Part shown: positions 16,137 through 26,479 of the stretch, piece after piece | How positions within the stretch are numbered: the stretch's first letter is position 1 | How the letters are laid out: every line of letters begins with the position of its first letter | Assembly: GCA_035281745.1 (NCBI GenBank) | Contig: DATEDI010000012.1 | Span: forward strand, 16,365 to 80,364 | DNA: 64,000 bases | DNA from: 66-474 sp035281745 | GTDB taxonomy: Bacteria; Pseudomonadota; Gammaproteobacteria; Xanthomonadales; Rhodanobacteraceae | Direction: 5' to 3' | The notes under the pieces: generated by a model | What the model was told of the DNA's origin: nothing | Databases searched by the model: none | Seen by the model: the letters and a program-made list of their open reading frames with translations, nothing else | Program-made: the position numbers and the translations under genes

Positions 16137-17511
16137 CCCCAGCCTGCGTCGCCGCCTGCTGCTGTTCGTGTCGATGCCGCTGCTGGCGGTACTGGTGTGC
16201 GGCGGCATCATCAATTACGTGATCGGCCTGCACTATGCGAACAAGGTCTACGATCGCTGGCTGCTGGACAGCGCCAACGCGATGGGCGACCTGGTCAACA
16301 GCGATGCCGGCCGCAACGAACTCAGCGAGCAGGCGCGCATCCTGTTGCACTTCTCGGTGAAGGATCGCAATGAATTCGCGGTGCGCAGCCTGCGTTACGG
16401 TGTGCTGGCCGGCGATCAGGACCTGCCGCAGCCGCGCCCGAGTCGCACGTCTTCGCAAAGCCCGGCGGTGTTCACGAATTTCAGCGACCATGGCCAGGCG
16501 ATGCGGATGGTGTCGGTATTCATCGCCAACAAGGCCGATCCTGGCGACATCCTGGTGATTTCCACCGCCGAGACGGTGCACAAACGGCAGGCCTTGGCGC
16601 GCGAACTGCTGATTTCCACCGTGCCGATCGAGCTGTTGCTGATCTGCGTCGCGATGGCACTGGTATGGCTGGGCATCAACCGCGGCCTGCGCGTGCTGGA
16701 ACCACTGGCGCATGAGATCCGGATGCGCGAAGCGGGCGACCTGTCGCCGCTGCGCACCATCGATGCCCCGCTGGAAGTGCAGCCGTTGGTCGCGACCATC
16801 GACGCACTGTTGTCGCGACTCGATCGCATGTTGCGTCAGCAGCAACGTTTCATCGCCGACGCCGCGCACCAGTTGCGCACGCCGCTGGCGGGACTTCGCT
16901 TGCAGGCCGAACGCGCGCTGGCCGATCCGCGTCCCGACACCGTCCGCGAAGCGCTGGTGCACGTGGAGCGGCTTTCAGCCGGCACCGCGCGCGCGGCCGG
17001 CCAGTTGTTGGCGCTGGCGCGTGCGCAGGCGCCGGATGAATCACTGGGCGCGGCGGCGCCGATGGACCTCGCCGAAGTGGTGCGCGACGAAGTGTCGGCG
17101 CGCGTGCCCGACGCGATCGCACATGGCATCGACCTTGGTTATCGCGGTCCCGAACACGGCGTGATCGTGATCGGCGACGCCGTGCTGCTGCGCGAAATGC
17201 TCGGCAATCTGATCGACAACGCTTCGCGTTACGGCAGCCGCGGCAACGCCATCGTCACCGTCAGCGTGCAAACCGACGCGGACGGCAGCAACGTGCTGAG
17301 CGTGCAGGACAACGGCCCCGGCGTCGCAGCGGAACTGATGCCGCGGCTCGGCGAACGGTTCTTCCGCGCGGTCGGCAACAACCACGAAGGCACGGGCCTG
17401 GGTTTGGCCATCGTGCGCGAAATCGCCGAGCGGCATGGCGCAGACCTGGTGTTCTCCAACCACGCCGAGCCGCATGGCCTGCGCGTCGAGGTGCGGTTTC
17501 CGTCATGTTGA
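16126..17511 (+). CDS. Two-component sensor histidine kinase (TctE-like)
   Basis: The 461-residue inner-membrane kinase has a first membrane helix at about 13-33, a periplasmic sensor region of about 130 residues and a second helix at about 165-188. Phospho-acceptor His248 lies in A-A-H-Q-L-R-T-P, and the ATPase domain has an N-box (N-L-I-D-N-A-S-R) and G-boxes (D-N-G-P-G-V, G-T-G-L-G-L). The N-terminal layout resembles tricarboxylate sensor TctE. It phosphorylates the response regulator encoded by the overlapping upstream gene. The ligand is unknown. Confidence 0.9.
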   Translation: MVRNPSLRRRLLLFVSMPLLAVLVCGGIINYVIGLHYANKVYDRWLLDSANAMGDLVNSDAGRNELSEQARILLHFSVKDRNEFAVRSLRYGVLAGDQDLPQPRPSRTSSQSPAVFTNFSDHGQAMRMVSVFIANKADPGDILVISTAETVHKRQALARELLISTVPIELLLICVAMALVWLGINRGLRVLEPLAHEIRMREAGDLSPLRTIDAPLEVQPLVATIDALLSRLDRMLRQQQRFIADAAHQLRTPLAGLRLQAERALADPRPDTVREALVHVERLSAGTARAAGQLLALARAQAPDESLGAAAPMDLAEVVRDEVSARVPDAIAHGIDLGYRGPEHGVIVIGDAVLLREMLGNLIDNASRYGSRGNAIVTVSVQTDADGSNVLSVQDNGPGVAAELMPRLGERFFRAVGNNHEGTGLGLAIVREIAERHGADLVFSNHAEPHGLRVEVRFPSC

Positions 17512-17579
17512 TTGCGATCGTCGTTGATCGCTGCTTCACCGAATCCAGGCCCATCCCGGACCGATTGCCGATCCGCCGA

Positions 17580-17621
17580 CACCAGAACGGCCTTCCATGG
17601 GCTGACTTTCCACAACAGCCG
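17580..17621 (-). repeat. Short palindromic repeat, copy B (inverted)
   Basis: On the minus strand this copy reads GGCTGTTGTGGAAAGTCAGC, a palindrome remnant and a GTTCTGGTG tail, matching copy A over about 43 bases. It lies between the convergent stops of the histidine kinase and Rieske genes. Confidence 0.8.
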
Positions 17622-17626
17622 GCCGT

Positions 17627-17956
17627 CTATGACCGATCGTCGCGGGTATAGATCACGCCATCCTCGACGCGCACGGGAAATGTCGCGATCGGTTCGGTTG
17701 CCGGGGCTTCCTTGACCTCGCCGGTACGAACGTCGAAGCGCGCGCCGTGGCGCAGGCATTCCACTTCGAAGCCGCACACATCGCCGCCGGCCAGCTCGCC
17801 GCCATCATGGGTGCAAGTGTCCTCGACCGCGTACAAATCGCCCTCGAGATTGTAGACCGCGATCGCGGTATCGCCGTCCCAGACGACCTTGAATTCGCCC
17901 GGCAGCATTTCGTCGTGCGCGCACACGCGCACCCATTCACCGTCCATCGTCATCAC
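17627..17956 (-). CDS. Rieske-type 2Fe-2S ferredoxin at the end of the suf operon
   Basis: The 109-residue protein is a single Rieske fold with cluster ligands C48-T-H50 and C67-L-R-H70. Similar small Rieske ferredoxins carry electrons to oxygenases, and in Xanthomonadales one often sits next to suf genes. Here it could supply electrons during cluster assembly or simply be a client of the SUF machinery. Three in-frame ATGs lie in the first four codons; I report the first. A 95-bp hairpin-forming repeat separates it from the upstream GNAT gene. Confidence 0.85.
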   Translation of the reverse strand: MMTMDGEWVRVCAHDEMLPGEFKVVWDGDTAIAVYNLEGDLYAVEDTCTHDGGELAGGDVCGFEVECLRHGARFDVRTGEVKEAPATEPIATFPVRVEDGVIYTRDDRS

Positions 17957-17975
17957 TCCGCGTCACCAGCTTCCC

Positions 17976-18070
17976 GTAGGTCAGGCTGACGGACTTCACC
18001 CAGTGGAAGCCCAACGCACCGCCGCGGGCCAACGTTGGGCTTCCCATGAAGCGGGGCCAGCCCAACCTAC
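17976..18070. repeat. 95-bp nested palindromic repeat (GTAGGT...ACCTAC) at the GNAT stop codon
   Basis: Outer arms GTAGGTCAGGCT / AGCCCAACCTAC (imperfect) enclose a perfect inner pair GAAGCCCAACG / CGTTGGGCTTC (18006-18016, 18033-18043). The right edge provides the TAG stop codon of the GNAT gene. It is related to the repeats at 7982-8132 and 48054-48131. Confidence 0.75.
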
Positions 18071-18606
18071 AAATCCTTGACGAGCCATTCGAAGCGCAGA
18101 TCATCCCGCTTGGGAATGCCAAAGCGTGGATCGCCGTACGGAAACGGCCGGTACTCGCCGGTACGTCGGTAACCGCGACGCGCGTACCACGCAATCAATT
18201 CCGCACGCACGTCGATCACCGTCATCCGCATCGTGCGAGCGTGCCATTGGTCGCGTGCCACGCGCTCGGCTTCGGCCAGCAATGCCCGACCGGTGCCGTT
18301 GCCCTGCACGTCCGGTCGCACCGAGAACATGCCGAAGTAGCCGTCGCCGGCGTGTTCACCGGACAAACGTTCCAGCACGCAACTTGCCAACAATCGCCCA
18401 TCGCGTTCGGCCAACAGCAGCATCACGCGTGGATTCGCGATCAACGCCGCGACTTCCGCGGCATCCGTGCGCTGCCCGTCCAGCAGATCGGCCTCGGTGG
18501 TCCAGCCAACGCGACTGGCGTCACCGCGATAAGCCGATTCGGTCAGCGCGACGATCGCGTCGATGTCAGCCGGCCTCGCGGAGCGAAACCGCACCGCCGT
18601 GCTCAT
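18067..18606 (-). CDS. GNAT-family N-acetyltransferase in the suf operon
   Basis: The 179-residue protein has the GNAT acetyl-CoA signature V-Q-G-N-G-T-G-R-A-L-L and a final Y-A-R-R-G-Y-R-R-T-G-E motif. Its ATG overlaps the sufS stop (ATGA), so it is translated from the suf transcript. The last codons, L-V-K-D-L then TAG, run into a palindromic repeat, so the repeat may have set the present C-terminus. The substrate is unknown; a direct role in iron-sulfur assembly is not implied by the family. Confidence 0.83.
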   Translation of the reverse strand: MSTAVRFRSARPADIDAIVALTESAYRGDASRVGWTTEADLLDGQRTDAAEVAALIANPRVMLLLAERDGRLLASCVLERLSGEHAGDGYFGMFSVRPDVQGNGTGRALLAEAERVARDQWHARTMRMTVIDVRAELIAWYARRGYRRTGEYRPFPYGDPRFGIPKRDDLRFEWLVKDL

Positions 18607-19856
18607 GCAAGCAGCTTCCGCACCCGGCCGATTGCGTCGACGAATGCATCGATCTCGGCTTCGGTGTTCCAGAACGCCAGCGACGCGCGGCAGGTCGCAG
18701 CGACGCCATAAAACTGCATCAACGGATGCGCGCAGTGGTGACCGGAGCGCACGGCCACGCCTTCCTGGTCGAGAAGTGTCGCCAGGTCGTGCGCATGCGC
18801 GCCCTCGATCAGGAACGAGATGACCGCGGCCTTGCCCGGCGCGTTGCCGAAGATGCGCATGCCCGGAACGGCTTCGAGCCGCGGCGTCGCGTATTCCAAC
18901 AGCTCGCGTTCGCGTGCGGCGATGTTGGCCATGCCGATGGCCTGCAGATAGTCGATCGCGGCACCCAGTCCCGCAAAACCGGCGGTGTTCGGCGTTCCGG
19001 CCTCGAACTTGTGCGGCGAATCGGCGAACGTCGTTCCCTCGAACGAAACGGTACGGATCATTTCGCCACCGCCGAAGAACGGCGGCATCACTTCCAGCAG
19101 CTCTCGCCGCGCCCACAATGCACCGGTGCCGGTCGGGCCGCACATCTTGTGGCCGGTGACGCAGTAAAAATCGCAGCCGATGGATTTCACATTGATCGGC
19201 AGATGTGGCGCAGCCTGCGAGCCATCCACCAGCAACGGGATGCCGCGCTTGCGGCACTCGCGCGCCAGTTCCTTCACCGGATTGACGGTGCCAAGCACGT
19301 TGGAAACGTGCACGACGCCCGCGAACTTCACCTCCGGCGTCAACGCCTCGATGAACTTTTCGATGATCAGCTCGCCCGATTCGGTGATCGGCGCGACCTT
19401 GAGATGCGCACCCGTGAGCTCGCACACCAGTTGCCACGGCACGATATCGGCGTGGTGTTCCATCGCGGTCACCAGCACCGCGTCGCCGGGCTTCAGTCGC
19501 GGCAACAGAAAACTGTAGGCGACCAGGTTGGTGGCCATCGTCGTGCCGGACGTCAGCACGACCTCGTCGCGATGGTTGGCGCCAATGAACGCCGCCAGCT
19601 TGTCGCGCGCACCCTCGTAAAGCGCGGTCGCCTCTTCGCCCAACTGGTGCACCGCGCGCGACACATTGGCGTTGTGCTCGCGGTAGAACGCATCCACGGC
19701 CTCGATCACCTGGCGCGGTTTCTGCGACGTGTTGGCGCTGTCGAGATACACCAGCGGCTTGCCGTGCACCTGGCGCTGCAGGATCGGGAAATCCTGCCGG
19801 ACCTTGGACCAGTCGACCGGCGTCGCAACAATCGTTGCCTTCGCGGTTGCGCTCAT
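18603..19856 (-). CDS. sufS: Cysteine desulfurase SufS
   Basis: The 417-residue class V aminotransferase fold uses pyridoxal phosphate on Lys237 (T-G-H-K-M-C-G) to take sulfur from cysteine as a persulfide on Cys375 (R-S-G-H-H-C-A-H-P). The R-S-G-H-H-C motif in a short loop marks group II SufS rather than IscS. The start overlaps the sufD stop. No sufE or sufU accessory gene lies in the operon, so the sulfur relay partner must be elsewhere or absent. Confidence 0.95.
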   Translation of the reverse strand: MSATAKATIVATPVDWSKVRQDFPILQRQVHGKPLVYLDSANTSQKPRQVIEAVDAFYREHNANVSRAVHQLGEEATALYEGARDKLAAFIGANHRDEVVLTSGTTMATNLVAYSFLLPRLKPGDAVLVTAMEHHADIVPWQLVCELTGAHLKVAPITESGELIIEKFIEALTPEVKFAGVVHVSNVLGTVNPVKELARECRKRGIPLLVDGSQAAPHLPINVKSIGCDFYCVTGHKMCGPTGTGALWARRELLEVMPPFFGGGEMIRTVSFEGTTFADSPHKFEAGTPNTAGFAGLGAAIDYLQAIGMANIAARERELLEYATPRLEAVPGMRIFGNAPGKAAVISFLIEGAHAHDLATLLDQEGVAVRSGHHCAHPLMQFYGVAATCRASLAFWNTEAEIDAFVDAIGRVRKLLA

Positions 19857-21168
19857 GCTTCGGTCTCCGGCAATTGCGCGGCCAGCAACGTTTCGCAGAA
19901 TTCACGCAAGCTCGCGGGCTGAATGCCGTCCAGCGTCACGGCGCAGAACGCCCGCACCAGCATGCGCCGCGCCGTGTCCAGCGGAATCCCGCGCGAGCGC
20001 AGGTAGAAAAGTACGTTCTCGTCAAGCTGCCCGACCGTGGCGCCATGGTTGGCCTTGACCTCGTCGGCGTAGATCTCCAACGCCGGGCGCGTGTCGATTT
20101 CGGCCGTCGGCGACAGCAGCAGGTTCTTGTTGTAAAAACTGCCATCGGAACCATCGGCGCCGGGCTGCACCAGGATCCGGCCGTGCACCACGCCCCGCGC
20201 ATGATCGCCGGCCACGCCGCGCCACAGCGAATTGCTCAGGGTGTCACGTCCGCGATGGGTCACCAGCACTTCGCTGTCGGCATGCTGGCGGCCGTCCAGC
20301 ACGAATGCACCGCGGCTGGCGAAACGCGCCCGCGCGCCGGCAAGGTCCACGCGCAATTCGTGGCGTGCAAGTTTGCCGCCCAGCTCAAGCGCATGGAAAT
20401 CGAGTTCCGCATGGTCGTGCAGAACGCAGTCGGTACGCCGGAGCAACGTCGTATTCCGGGACGCGCGCTGGACGACCGTCCAGTCGAGGTGCGCGTTTGC
20501 ACGCAACGTGACGCCGCGCATGAGGTTCGCGAGATGCCCCGATGCGTCATCGCCCACATGATGCTCGACGATCGCGAGTGAAGCGCCCTCGCCCAACTCG
20601 ATCAGGTCGCGCAAATGCCAGCCGATCGCGCGGCCGGCACTCGTACCGACATGCACGACGTGCAACGGCTGCGAAGCGCGCACGCCATCGGCCACCCGCA
20701 CGATCAGGCCCTCCGCGGCGAGCGCGCGATTCAGCAGCGTCAAGCCATCCTCGTCCTCGTCTGCGCGCGCAGCCAGCAGGAAGCGCAGCGGTTCGGATTG
20801 ACGCTGCAGGGCTTCCGACAAAGGCTGCAGGGTGAGGCCTTCCGGCACGTCATCCAGCCGCGACAAATCGACACGAAACGTGCCATTCACGAATACGGCG
20901 CGCGGCCCCTCGCCACCATCCAGCCGCAGCAGGTCATCTGCGACGGAACGGCTTGCGGCGTCCTCGTCAAATGGCGCATAGGCGTGCTGCTGCAGCGCAC
21001 GCAGCGCGGTGTATTTCCACAACTCGTCGCGGGTGTCGGGCAGGCCCCGTTCCATGAAAGCGCGCAGCGCTTGATGACGCGCGTCGTCCAGCCAGGCAGA
21101 GCCGCAGCCCGGCAGACGTGCCGCCGCGGCAGCCTGCATGGATTCGACGAATGGCGTTGCCACGCTGC

Positions 21169-21172
<4 letters not shown>
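19853..21172 (-). CDS. sufD: SUF assembly scaffold subunit SufD
   Basis: The 439-residue protein has the SufBD beta-helix core in its C-terminal half, with the conserved C-terminal segment N-H-G-A-T-V-G-Q-L-D-E, then F-Y-L-R-S-R-G-I-P. It forms the SufBC2D complex, supports ATP-dependent scaffold rearrangement and iron entry, and works with SufB on which the cluster is built. It overlaps sufC by four bases upstream and sufS by four bases downstream, a tightly coupled arrangement. Confidence 0.93.
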
Positions 21173-21933
<761 letters not shown>

Positions 21934-22074
21934 GTCGGTTCCTGGTTTTTTGCGAGCAACCATCCTTGGTGCGTGGCGCCGGTGCGGCCATTCATGGCCG
22001 CCCGTTCGGGGCGACGCGTGATGCCACTGGCATCACGCAAGCGCCGCTCCTCACCCTCATCCGCCCTTCGGGCA

Positions 22075-22095
22075 CCTTCTCCCGGAGGGAGAAGG
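22075..22095. repeat. CCTTCTCCC/GGGAGAAGG palindrome between sufB and sufC
   Basis: A perfect 9-bp inverted repeat with a three-base loop lies five bases from the sufB stop, in a 167-bp gap. It belongs to the widespread CTCTCCC/GGGAGAG-type repeats; related sequences are in metG (50011-50034) and at about 9790-9810. It may cause partial termination or processing within the suf transcript. Confidence 0.6.
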
Positions 22096-22100
22096 AAAAA

Positions 22101-23540
<1,440 letters not shown>

Positions 23541-23552
23541 CAGGTTCTCCTC

Positions 23553-23820
23553 AGGGCCTGTCAACGCTATGCCACGCGAGCCGCGTTGCTTCCGCAGCGG
23601 GCGCCAGACGAGGCGCGCGCCGCAGCGCCATGGCGGTTCCATGGTCAAGGCGCGCACCGATGGATGGTGGCCGCTGCGGAGCAACCCTTCGGGCCGGGGC
23701 CCTTTGCCCGCACGGCCGCGTCATCATTCGTCTATGTATCGACATACATCTTCCTCACTCTTCCTTGCCCTGCGAGCAAAGGGCCAGCGGCGCGGCCCGT
23801 GGATAGCGCTGACAGGCCCT
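23553..23820. mobile_element. 268-bp MITE-like element with terminal inverted repeats between rrf2 and sufB
   Basis: The ends are near-perfect inverted repeats. The left end, 23553-23576, begins AGGGCCTGTCAACGCTAT; the right end, 23798-23820, reads AGGGCCTGTCAGCGCTAT on the other strand. They differ by one substitution and one indel. There is no open frame for a transposase, so it is a non-autonomous element if mobile. The right edge overlaps the rrf2 TAG stop. An internal ATGTAT-CGAC-ATACAT palindrome lies at 23735-23750. No target duplication is obvious. Confidence 0.6.
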
Positions 23821-24250
23821 AAGCTCTCGCGCCGTGCGCGCGCGCCGGCTGGCGCCGCAACATGTCGGCGAGGCTCACGCCGCGCAGCGCGTCGCCGATC
23901 GCGGCGCCGACGCCCTGCCAGTCGCGCGCCACCGCGCAGTACGACTGGCGCTCGCAACCTGCGTGGCCGACGCTGCACGCGGTCAGGCCGATCGGGCCGT
24001 CCAGCGCTTCCACGATTTCCGCAAGCGAGATGTTTTGTGCGGGTTTGGCCAGCCGATAACCGCCTGCAGCGCCGCGAAACGATTCCACCAGCCCGGCACG
24101 CGCGAGCTGCTTCAGCAATTTGCTGACGGTCGGCAGTTCCAGATGCGCTTCCTCGCCGACCTGTGCCGCCGGCAACACCTCGCCCGGATGGCGCGCCAGG
24201 CAGGCCATCACCACGGAGGCGTAATCGGCAAGACGGCTGACGCGGATCAT
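23819..24250 (-). CDS. Rrf2/IscR-family iron-sulfur regulator of the suf operon
   Basis: The 143-residue protein has an N-terminal winged helix (1-70; L-E-L-P-T-V-S-K-L-L recognition region) and three cysteines, C92, C99 and C105, spaced as in IscR-type 2Fe-2S sensors. Such regulators repress suf or isc genes when cluster supply is adequate. An AGTACC-N5-GGTACT palindrome lies 21 bases upstream of its start and is the likely autoregulatory operator. Its stop codon is formed by the end of the adjacent inverted-repeat element, so the final residues may not be ancestral. Confidence 0.9.
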   Translation of the reverse strand: MIRVSRLADYASVVMACLARHPGEVLPAAQVGEEAHLELPTVSKLLKQLARAGLVESFRGAAGGYRLAKPAQNISLAEIVEALDGPIGLTACSVGHAGCERQSYCAVARDWQGVGAAIGDALRGVSLADMLRRQPARAHGARA

Positions 24251-24271
24251 GCGTGGCTTCGACTGCGAATA

Positions 24272-24288
24272 AGTACCAATATGGTACT
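24272..24288. promoter_or_regulatory. Rrf2 operator upstream of the suf operon
   Basis: AGTACC-AATAT-GGTACT is a perfect 6-bp inverted repeat with a five-base AT-rich spacer, 22-38 bases upstream of the rrf2 start codon. This is the expected place for repression of the rrf2-suf promoter. The similar position and AT-rich setting in an otherwise GC-rich region support a functional site. Confidence 0.7.
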
Positions 24289-24331
24289 ATTTACAACGCC
24301 ACGTCGCAAGGCGACCCAAGACTCGGCGCGG

Positions 24332-25195
24332 TCATGCCGCCTTCGGACGACGCATCATGATCGCAAGCAGATCCGCGATGCGATCGCGCAACTGGCGACG
24401 GTCGCAGATCATGTCGATGGCACCGTGCTCCAGCAGGAATTCGGAACGCTGGAAACCTTCCGGCAGCGTTTCGCGCACGGTCTGCTCGATCACGCGCGGA
24501 CCGGCGAAGCCGATCAGCGCCTTCGGTTCGGCGATATGCACGTCGCCCAGCATCGCGAGGCTGGCCGAGACACCCCCAGTGGTCGGGTGCGTCAGCACCA
24601 CGACGTACGGCAGGCCCGCGGTGCGCAGGCGGGCGAGTGCGGCCGAGGTCTTGGCCATCTGCAGCAGCGACTGCAGGCCTTCCTGCATGCGGGCGCCGCC
24701 GGTCGCAGTGAAGCACACCAGCGCGGTCCTGTCGCGCAGGGCGACTTCGGCGGCGCGGGTGAATTTCTCTCCCACGACCGAGCCCATCGAACCACCCATG
24801 TAGCCGAATTCGAACGCGCAGGCAACGATCGGAATGGTTTTCAGAGTGCCCTTCACCGTGACCAGCGCGTCCTTTTCGCCGGTGGCCTTTTGCGCGGCCA
24901 GGATGCGATCCCGGTATTTTTTTGAGTCCTTGAACTTCAGCGCATCGACCGGCGACAGGCCCACGTCGAGTTCGTCGCCGCCCTCGTCGAGGAAAGCCGC
25001 GAGCCGCGCGCGCGCGCCGACGGCATGGTGATGCCCGCATTTCGGACACACCATCAGGTTGCGTTCCAGTTCGGGGCGATACAGCCCGATGCCGCAACCG
25101 GAACACTTTTCCCACACGCCTTCGGGCACCTTGCCGCGGATGGGTGCGCCTTCGGTGCGGATCTTCGGAGTGGTCAGCTTCTGCAGCCAGGACAA
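24332..25195 (-). CDS. accD: Acetyl-CoA carboxylase carboxyltransferase subunit beta
   Basis: The 287-residue protein transfers the carboxyl group from biotin-carboxyl carrier to acetyl-CoA, together with AccA, giving malonyl-CoA for fatty-acid synthesis. The four-cysteine zinc ribbon is C31-x2-C34 and C50-x2-C53. The crotonase-like domain carries G-G-S-M-G-S-V-V-G, T-G-G-A-R-M-Q-E-G and H-P-T-T-G-G-V. In related genomes accD directly follows trpA; here a four-gene oxidase cassette lies between them. Confidence 0.96.
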   Translation of the reverse strand: MSWLQKLTTPKIRTEGAPIRGKVPEGVWEKCSGCGIGLYRPELERNLMVCPKCGHHHAVGARARLAAFLDEGGDELDVGLSPVDALKFKDSKKYRDRILAAQKATGEKDALVTVKGTLKTIPIVACAFEFGYMGGSMGSVVGEKFTRAAEVALRDRTALVCFTATGGARMQEGLQSLLQMAKTSAALARLRTAGLPYVVVLTHPTTGGVSASLAMLGDVHIAEPKALIGFAGPRVIEQTVRETLPEGFQRSEFLLEHGAIDMICDRRQLRDRIADLLAIMMRRPKAA

Positions 25196-25280
25196 GGCAA
25201 ATCCCCATGTGGTTCAGCCGTATAGGATACAACGCGCGCAGCGTGGCCGGCTCGCGCGGCGCGTGCTCACTGCAGGCGAC

Positions 25281-25865
25281 TCAGTGGCCGGGGCTTTCGA
25301 CGCGGCCGCCGCCCCACATGAGCCTCCATGCCAGCAACAGGCAGGTCGCCACGCCGATCGCCAGCATGATCCTGCCGAGCTGCTGCTGGTCGCCCAACAG
25401 ATAATTGCTGCACAGCCTTACCGGCGACACCAGGTAGAGCCAGCCCAACCGGAACGTCATCGCGATGACTTCGACCAGCCACACGCCGCGCACCACGAAT
25501 CCCGCCCGCGGCCAGCTGATCGCCAGCGGCAGCCCGATCAGCAAGGGCACGCTGGTGAATTTCGCCAGCGCCATCCACGGGTTTTCCAGTGCCGCATCCA
25601 GCATCCGCGGCAGCATCCAGATCACCACCGTCAGCGACGCCAATACGATCCCGGTGATCCCGCTGCGGTTCCACCGGGACAGTGCATCGACCGCACGACA
25701 CGTCAGGACCGGCGCCAGCCACCAGCCCGCCACCGCGAGCAACGGAATCTGGACCAGCATCTGCAGCGTCATCGTCGCTTCGAGAACGTGCCGCACCGGC
25801 GGCAGCGCCAGCACCACCCACAGCGCCAATCCCGACGCCGGATGCCAGCGCGGCGGCACGGTCAT
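25281..25865 (-). CDS. Six-helix membrane protein of the oxidase cassette, function unknown
   Basis: The 194-residue protein has about six membrane helices (roughly 13-30, 33-52, 69-87, 97-115, 121-145 and 160-180) with Trp- and Pro-rich segments. It overlaps the SCO gene by four bases, so it is translated with the oxidase genes. The second-helix region (T-L-Q-M-L-V-Q-I-P-L-L) loosely recalls CtaG-type copper/oxidase assembly factors, but I cannot establish homology. An assembly factor or an extra small subunit are the two reasonable readings. Confidence 0.7.
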   Translation of the reverse strand: MTVPPRWHPASGLALWVVLALPPVRHVLEATMTLQMLVQIPLLAVAGWWLAPVLTCRAVDALSRWNRSGITGIVLASLTVVIWMLPRMLDAALENPWMALAKFTSVPLLIGLPLAISWPRAGFVVRGVWLVEVIAMTFRLGWLYLVSPVRLCSNYLLGDQQQLGRIMLAIGVATCLLLAWRLMWGGGRVESPGH

Positions 25866-26479
25866 TGCGCCAGCCCGTGGAGGACGTAGCGTTCCGCCTC
25901 GTGCGGCGCGTCCCAATCGGTGATTGCGACCAGCCGCCCGCGAGGATCGACCACGGCGATGGCGGCGTTGTGCACGTAGCCACCGAGCCCGTCCGGGATC
26001 GCCCTGACGCCGAACACGTGCATCAACGCATCGAGGCCGGACGGGGCGGTCGGGCGCACCGCAAGCCACCCCGTCCCGCGATCGCCCGAGCGGTGCTGAT
26101 AGCCCGCCAGTTGCGCCGGACCATCGTGCGCCGGATCGAAGCTGACGCTGACGAGCACGACCTTGCCGGCAGCAATCGGCCGCGCCAGCCGGTCCTGCAA
26201 GCGCGCGAACTCGCTGCCCTGCACCGAGCAGTAGGTCATGCAGCGGGTGTAGATGAAATCCACCAGCACCCAATGCCCGCGCAGGCGTGCGAAGTCGGTG
26301 GTCTGTCCGGCCGCGGTCTGCAACGGCACCGGCGGCAGCGCGCGCGGATGTTCGCGCACGTCGATGCGGCGCGCGGTTTCGGAAGTGAATGCCCGGAACC
26401 CGTCCGTGGCGGCGGCGAGTACCGCCACCCCGGCTGCGACGATCAGCAGGCTAGCCAGCAGCGTTCGTAGTACCGACAC
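25862..26479 (-). CDS. SCO1/SenC-family copper chaperone
   Basis: The 205-residue protein has an N-terminal membrane anchor (about 5-24) and a thioredoxin-like periplasmic domain. The copper-binding C80-x3-C84 motif (Y-T-R-C-M-T-Y-C) and a distal His in V-H-N-A-A-I match SCO proteins, which load the CuA site of oxidase subunit II. The GTG start lies 29 bases inside the 3' end of subunit I. Presence of SCO agrees with the complete CuA site in the neighbouring subunit II. Confidence 0.88.
   Translation of the reverse strand: MSVLRTLLASLLIVAAGVAVLAAATDGFRAFTSETARRIDVREHPRALPPVPLQTAAGQTTDFARLRGHWVLVDFIYTRCMTYCSVQGSEFARLQDRLARPIAAGKVVLVSVSFDPAHDGPAQLAGYQHRSGDRGTGWLAVRPTAPSGLDALMHVFGVRAIPDGLGGYVHNAAIAVVDPRGRLVAITDWDAPHEAERYVLHGLAQ

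Noticed and set aside
18067..19905. A 612-codon minus-strand frame that would join the GNAT to sequence over sufS
   Set aside because: Only the last 179 codons look like protein (GNAT). The rest is the shifted frame of sufS, and the ATGA junction at 18603-18606 gives the real start.
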